Assembly: GCA_030642865.1 (NCBI GenBank)
Contig: DAOWMW010000038.1
Location: 1-9,469 of the forward strand
DNA length: 9,469 nucleotides
Origin: Desulfobacteraceae bacterium
GTDB taxonomy: Bacteria; Desulfobacterota; Desulfobacteria; Desulfobacterales; BuS5
Reading direction: 5' to 3'
The translations under genes were made by a program, and so were the position numbers. This document shows positions 5,873 through 9,469 of the stretch, piece after piece; position 1 is the first letter of the stretch; each line of letters opens with the position of its first letter. Under the pieces are notes generated by a model, which made no database searches, was not told the origin of the DNA, and worked only from the letters and a program-made list of their open reading frames with translations.

Positions 5873-8284
5873 TTATTTTTCGTTCTCATAAAGCCTGACA
5901 GCTCCCACCAGTCTGTCTTCAGAGGTAAGGTTCATAAGCTTCACACCCTGGGTATTCCGACTAATGATAGATACCCCGCTTACAGACATGCGTATTAATT
6001 TTCCGGCCTCTGTTACCAGCATGAGGTCATCACTGTCTTCCACAAGAAGTATTGCCAGCACCTGCCCGTTTCTTTCTGTGGTTTTAATGGTAATAACCCC
6101 CTTCCCTCCCCGTTTTTGAACCGGATATTCATCAACAGAGGTTCTTTTTCCATATCCATTTTCAGTTATGGCAAAAAGAGTCTGACCACGGTTTAAAACC
6201 TGCATTGCCACAACCGTATCACCATCATCACTAAACCTGAGCCCAAGCACTCCCCTGGTGATACGTCCAGTGGAGCGGACATCAGATTCATGGAACTGTA
6301 TTGATTTACCCATTCGGGACCCCAGAAAAACATTCATTGTACCATCGGTTATCCTGGCGGCAATCAATTCATCCTTCTCCCCAAGGTCAATAGCTCTAAT
6401 ACCATTCGATCTTGGCCGACTGTACGCCATGATATCGGTCTTTTTAACAATCCCTGATTTTGTGGCCATAATAATAAAGGACCCTGGTTCAAAAGAGGGT
6501 ACAGCAAGAATAGTGGCCAGACTTTCCCCTTTTTCAAAATTCAGCAGATTAACTATGGCCTTTCCCCGGGCTGAAGGAGCTGATTGGGGTATTTCATATA
6601 CTTTACACCAGTAAACCTTACCATAATTTGTAAAAAACAGAAAAGTATAATGGGTGGAAGCCACAAAAAGATGCTCAAGGAAATCTTCCTCTTTTGTACC
6701 CATGGCGGTTCTTCCCACCCCTCCCCGGTGCTGGCTCCTGTAAAGGCTGACAGGTGTCCGCTTAATATAACCCTGGTTAGTAACGGAAACCACCATATCC
6801 TCTTCAACGATCATATCCTCCAGGGTAATTTCCCGGGTGGATTCAACAATTTCACTTTTCCGTTCATCCCCAAAATCCTGCTGAATTGCAGAAAGCTCTT
6901 CCTTGATTATCTTTTCCACAACACGTTCGCTGCCAAGTATCTCGTTGAACCAGTCTATATCCTGTAAAATATTTTTAAGTTCCTCTAATATTTTCACCTG
7001 CTCCAGCCCGGTTAATCGCTGAAGACGCATATCAAGAATTGCCTGGGCCTGAATTAATGTAAGGGTGAATTCATCCACAAGATGTGTTTTTGCTTCTAAA
7101 GGGGATTCTGATTCCCGAATCAATTTCACCACAGCATCAAGATTGTCAAGAGCAATTTTCAAACCTTCAAGTATATGGGCACGTGCCCTTGCCCTGTTAA
7201 GGTCAAATATGGTACGTTTTATTATTATCTCTTTGCGGTGAGCTATAAAATTTTCCAGAAGTTCTTTTAGACTGAAGAGTCTGGGCTGCTTATCCAAAAT
7301 CGCCAAAAAAATGATACCAAAACTGTTTTCAAGCCTTGTATGCTTATAAAGCTGATTCAGGATCACTTCTGCAACCTGATTTTTTTTAAGCGCAATGGCA
7401 ATCCGCATCCCCTCACGATCAGACTCATCCCTTACAAAGCTTATCCCCTCTATCTGCTTATTTTTTATAAGATCGGCTATCTTCGTTATAAGTTTGGCCT
7501 TATTAACCTGATAAGGGATTTCAGTAACAACAATGGTCTCTCTCTGGGTTCTTTTGTCCTTCTCTATTTTGGCTCTGGCACGGATTTTAATTATACCCCT
7601 GCCGGTTTTATATGCATTATAGATTCCGTTTGTACCATAAATTACACCTGCGGTGGGAAAATCAGGGCCTGGAACAATTTTACAAAGTTCAGCAAATGTT
7701 ATATCAGGGGTATCTATAATTGCCTTAACAGCAGTTATAACCTCATTGAGATTATGGGGAGGAATATTTGTAGCCATACCCACAGCTATTCCTGAGGCCC
7801 CGTTTATAAGGAGATTTGGAATTTTGGCAGGGAACACAGAAGGTTCTGTAAGGGTTTCATCATAATTCGGTATAAAATCTACTGTATCCTTATCAAGATC
7901 CCCAAGCATCTCATGGGCCAGCCGGGTCATCCTGACTTCAGTATATCTCATTGCTGCTGGCGGATCACCATCCACGGAACCAAAATTTCCCTGGCCATTA
8001 ACAAGGGGATACCTCAATGAAAAATCCTGAGTCATCCTGACAATCGCATCATAGACTGCCGTATCTCCATGGGGATGATACTTACCAATTACATCACCAA
8101 CAATCCTCGCAGACTTTTTATAGGGCTTATTCCAATCATTTCTCAATTCACGCATTGCAAACAAGACACGACGATGTACAGGCTTGAGCCCATCCCGAAC
8201 ATCAGGCAGAGCTCTTCCTATAATAACACTTAACGCATACTCGAGATAAGATTTTTTCATCTCTTTCTCGATACCAATTTCCAT
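5873..8284 (-). CDS. gyrA: DNA gyrase subunit A
   Basis: GyrA cuts and rejoins the passing DNA duplex in the A2B2 gyrase that adds negative supercoils using ATP. The 803-residue protein has the N-terminal breakage-reunion domain with [16 protein letters not shown] (24-39), [17 protein letters not shown] (68-84), and the catalytic tyrosine Tyr114 in AAMRYTEVR. Thr75 and Asp79 sit at the quinolone positions of E. coli Ser83 and Asp87; threonine there is normal in some species. The C-terminal DNA-wrapping beta-pinwheel spans about 490-800. The GyrA box at its usual place in blade 1 is degenerate (QHRGGVG, 518-524), whereas a consensus QKRGGKG lies late in the domain (723-729). There is no long acidic tail (ends YENEK), so it is shorter than E. 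coli GyrA (875). I chose ATG 8284, 8 nt after GGAG, over GTG 8314, which would add ten unconserved residues. It follows the AI-2E-family gene by 57 bp on the same strand. Confidence 0.95.
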   Translation of the reverse strand: MEIGIEKEMKKSYLEYALSVIIGRALPDVRDGLKPVHRRVLFAMRELRNDWNKPYKKSARIVGDVIGKYHPHGDTAVYDAIVRMTQDFSLRYPLVNGQGNFGSVDGDPPAAMRYTEVRMTRLAHEMLGDLDKDTVDFIPNYDETLTEPSVFPAKIPNLLINGASGIAVGMATNIPPHNLNEVITAVKAIIDTPDITFAELCKIVPGPDFPTAGVIYGTNGIYNAYKTGRGIIKIRARAKIEKDKRTQRETIVVTEIPYQVNKAKLITKIADLIKNKQIEGISFVRDESDREGMRIAIALKKNQVAEVILNQLYKHTRLENSFGIIFLAILDKQPRLFSLKELLENFIAHRKEIIIKRTIFDLNRARARAHILEGLKIALDNLDAVVKLIRESESPLEAKTHLVDEFTLTLIQAQAILDMRLQRLTGLEQVKILEELKNILQDIDWFNEILGSERVVEKIIKEELSAIQQDFGDERKSEIVESTREITLEDMIVEEDMVVSVTNQGYIKRTPVSLYRSQHRGGVGRTAMGTKEEDFLEHLFVASTHYTFLFFTNYGKVYWCKVYEIPQSAPSARGKAIVNLLNFEKGESLATILAVPSFEPGSFIIMATKSGIVKKTDIMAYSRPRSNGIRAIDLGEKDELIAARITDGTMNVFLGSRMGKSIQFHESDVRSTGRITRGVLGLRFSDDGDTVVAMQVLNRGQTLFAITENGYGKRTSVDEYPVQKRGGKGVITIKTTERNGQVLAILLVEDSDDLMLVTEAGKLIRMSVSGVSIISRNTQGVKLMNLTSEDRLVGAVRLYENEK

Positions 8285-8290
8285 GAGCTG

Positions 8291-8296
8291 TTCTCC
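8291..8296 (-). promoter_or_regulatory. Ribosome binding site of gyrA
   Basis: On the minus strand GGAGAA lies 6 nt (8 nt from GGAG) before ATG 8284. This supports that start over the in-frame GTG 30 bp upstream. Confidence 0.65.
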
Positions 8297-8341
8297 GTAG
8301 ATCAAAAAAACCACCTTTCCTGTAGAAACTATCCACTATTT

Positions 8342-9412
8342 CTATGATTCTATCATTTTCCTGTAAGTTGAATGATACATATTTGTTAACGTCAAAAAGC
8401 CTGTAACAACCAGAGGACCGTAAATTATACCAAGAATTCCGAACATTTTAAGCCCCCCAATAATGGAAAAAAAGACCAGAAGCGTATGCATTCTTACACG
8501 TTTACCCACAAGCTTGGGCTTAAAAATATATTCAATTCCCCCTGAAAGGAGTATATAAAAAATTATAAAAAAACCCGCCGCAAAAAAACGCCCGTGCAAA
8601 AGGAGATATAATGAAGCAGGAACTAAAACAAGACCAACCCCCAAAATAGGAAGAAAGGCCAGAAAACCCATTATCAAGCCCCATAAAAATGGAGATTTCA
8701 AACCAAACAGGGCAAAGACAAGCCCCCCTGCAACCCCCTGAATAAAACCTCCCAACCCGTTCCCAATAAGTATTGCTCCGGCAATATCCTTAAATTTCTG
8801 AACCAGATTCTCATTATCTTCCAAAGGAAGAGGTGAGAGATCCATGATAAACTCCATGAGCTTTTCACCATCTATCAAGAGAAAAAAGACCACAAGAAGC
8901 ATCATGCAAAAACTGACGATAAAGGAAACCATGTTTGAAGCTATTGCCCCGATCTGTTTATATAAAAAAAGGCCTGCCTTTGTTCCAACAGTTGAAAAGG
9001 TTTTATTTAAATCTTCAGGACTTATTTCCATATTAAATCTGGACAAAAAATGATTTATTTTATCAAGAACTTCACTCCCGTCAAGGAGACTCATTATCTG
9101 CTCATCCAGCACCACGTTTTTTGCCGAAACATACAAATCATAAGTCTCTTTTGACAAAATTCCAAGGCACAGAATTGCAGGAATAAACAGGGCAATAAAA
9201 ATAAGCATGCAGGTCAAAAAAGATGCAAAGACATCCCCTGTCTTTTTATTAAAAATTCTGTAAACAGGTGTGCAAATACCTGTGGCCACTGCGGCGAGAA
9301 CAATAATCGATAAAAATGGCCAAAAAAGCATTCCCATAAGATAAATAGAGAGAAAAAAAACAGCTAAAAAAAACCAGAACATCGCATCTCGTGACATCCC
9401 TTTTTTTTCCAT
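8342..9412 (-). CDS. AI-2E/PerM-family membrane transporter
   Basis: This 356-residue inner-membrane protein belongs to the AI-2E family (PerM/YdiK/TqsA type, formerly UPF0118). Members include an autoinducer-2 exporter and Na+/H+ antiporters, so the substrate cannot be named from sequence. Eight hydrophobic segments are visible: two adjacent ones at about 11-50, one at about 61-83, one at about 155-180 (VSFIVSFCMMLLVVFFLLIDG), three between about 210 and 285, and a C-terminal one or two at 290-340. A polar stretch of about 70 residues (85-150) separates the third and fourth. Family signatures are GLGGFIQGVAGG, FLAFLPILGVGLVLVP and the C-terminal FKPKLVGKRVRMHTLLVFFS followed by GGLKMFGILGIIYGPL. 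ATG 9412 has AGGAG 5 nt upstream; GTG 9427 is in frame but would lack this. It lies upstream of gyrA on the same strand with a 57-bp gap and no hairpin between them, so the two are probably cotranscribed. Its promoter is not visible and may lie beyond the window. Confidence 0.88.
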   Translation of the reverse strand: MEKKGMSRDAMFWFFLAVFFLSIYLMGMLFWPFLSIIVLAAVATGICTPVYRIFNKKTGDVFASFLTCMLIFIALFIPAILCLGILSKETYDLYVSAKNVVLDEQIMSLLDGSEVLDKINHFLSRFNMEISPEDLNKTFSTVGTKAGLFLYKQIGAIASNMVSFIVSFCMMLLVVFFLLIDGEKLMEFIMDLSPLPLEDNENLVQKFKDIAGAILIGNGLGGFIQGVAGGLVFALFGLKSPFLWGLIMGFLAFLPILGVGLVLVPASLYLLLHGRFFAAGFFIIFYILLSGGIEYIFKPKLVGKRVRMHTLLVFFSIIGGLKMFGILGIIYGPLVVTGFLTLTNMYHSTYRKMIES

Positions 9413-9417
9413 TATTA

Positions 9418-9422
9418 CTCCT
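9418..9422 (-). promoter_or_regulatory. Ribosome binding site of the AI-2E-family gene
   Basis: On the minus strand AGGAG lies 5 nt before ATG 9412. The alternative GTG at 9427 lies upstream of this motif, so the ATG is preferred. Confidence 0.65.
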
Positions 9423-9446
9423 GACACCTGGCAAAAGGATAGTTAG

Positions 9447-9469
9447 GATCGTGAATTTTTATTTCATCC
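9447..9469 (-). repeat. Short dispersed repeat, second copy (window right end)
   Basis: These final 23 bases are the exact reverse complement of 118-140. The copy lies 35 bp upstream of the AI-2E-family start and runs into the window edge, so its true length is unknown. In the left copy the palindromic repeat A lies directly beyond the matching edge, so another palindromic copy may lie just outside this window. Confidence 0.7.

Noticed and set aside
6258..6967. Overlapping plus-strand open frames of 118 and 127 codons opposite gyrA
   Set aside because: They are antisense to conserved GyrA sequence and resemble no family; GyrA codon constraint explains them.
7340..7865. Plus-strand open frames of 151 and 70 codons opposite gyrA
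   Set aside because: These are antisense to the conserved GyrA N-terminal domain, with no good ribosome binding site and no family resemblance.
5873..8284. ParC (topoisomerase IV subunit A)
   Set aside because: The full beta-pinwheel with blade-1 and late-blade box motifs and the [16 protein letters not shown] region are GyrA-like.

Overview
The window is a stretch of bacterial chromosome, AT-rich, most likely from an anaerobic Desulfobacterota (former Deltaproteobacteria, Desulfobacteraceae-like) organism. That placement is an inference. It rests on an EF-G paralogue of the spirochaete/planctomycete/delta type, on the flavour of the GyrA C-terminal domain, and on the dispersed palindromic repeats between ordinary housekeeping genes. 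No plasmid, phage or CRISPR hallmark is visible.

Layout. Bases 1-587 hold no gene. They contain a truncated copy (A) of a roughly 165-bp palindromic repeat, a second short repeat, an AT-rich stretch with a possible promoter, and a diverged inverted copy (B) of the palindromic repeat. Three genes on the plus strand follow: a stand-alone elongation factor G paralogue (588-2666), a small RecA/KaiC-like P-loop ATPase of unknown role (2784-3482), and a TonB-dependent outer-membrane receptor (3644-5665). The receptor carries both halves of the CxxxM/HxM copper site known from OprC/NosA. A complete copy (C) of the palindromic repeat fills the gap to two convergent minus-strand genes: gyrA (5873-8284) and, upstream of it in the same transcription unit, an AI-2E/PerM-family membrane protein (8342-9412). 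The last 23 bases repeat bases 118-140 in inverted orientation.

How it fits together. The genes do not form one pathway. They cover translation (EF-G), DNA topology (GyrA), membrane transport (AI-2E family), copper uptake (receptor) and an orphan ATPase. The common thread is the non-coding structure. Copies A, B and C form one family whose whole length folds as a single imperfect hairpin, with TAA at both ends, as in a non-autonomous MITE-like element. Copy C occupies the only gap between the convergent receptor and gyrA genes and probably ends transcription from both sides. Copy B lies about 60 bp upstream of the EF-G start. A worn terminus of the same family seems to lie between the EF-G and ATPase genes.

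The most useful observations are the repeat family with its possible remnant, the inverted short repeat at the two window ends, the copper-type receptor, and the unusual GyrA-box arrangement. I do not see a convincing new multi-gene system.
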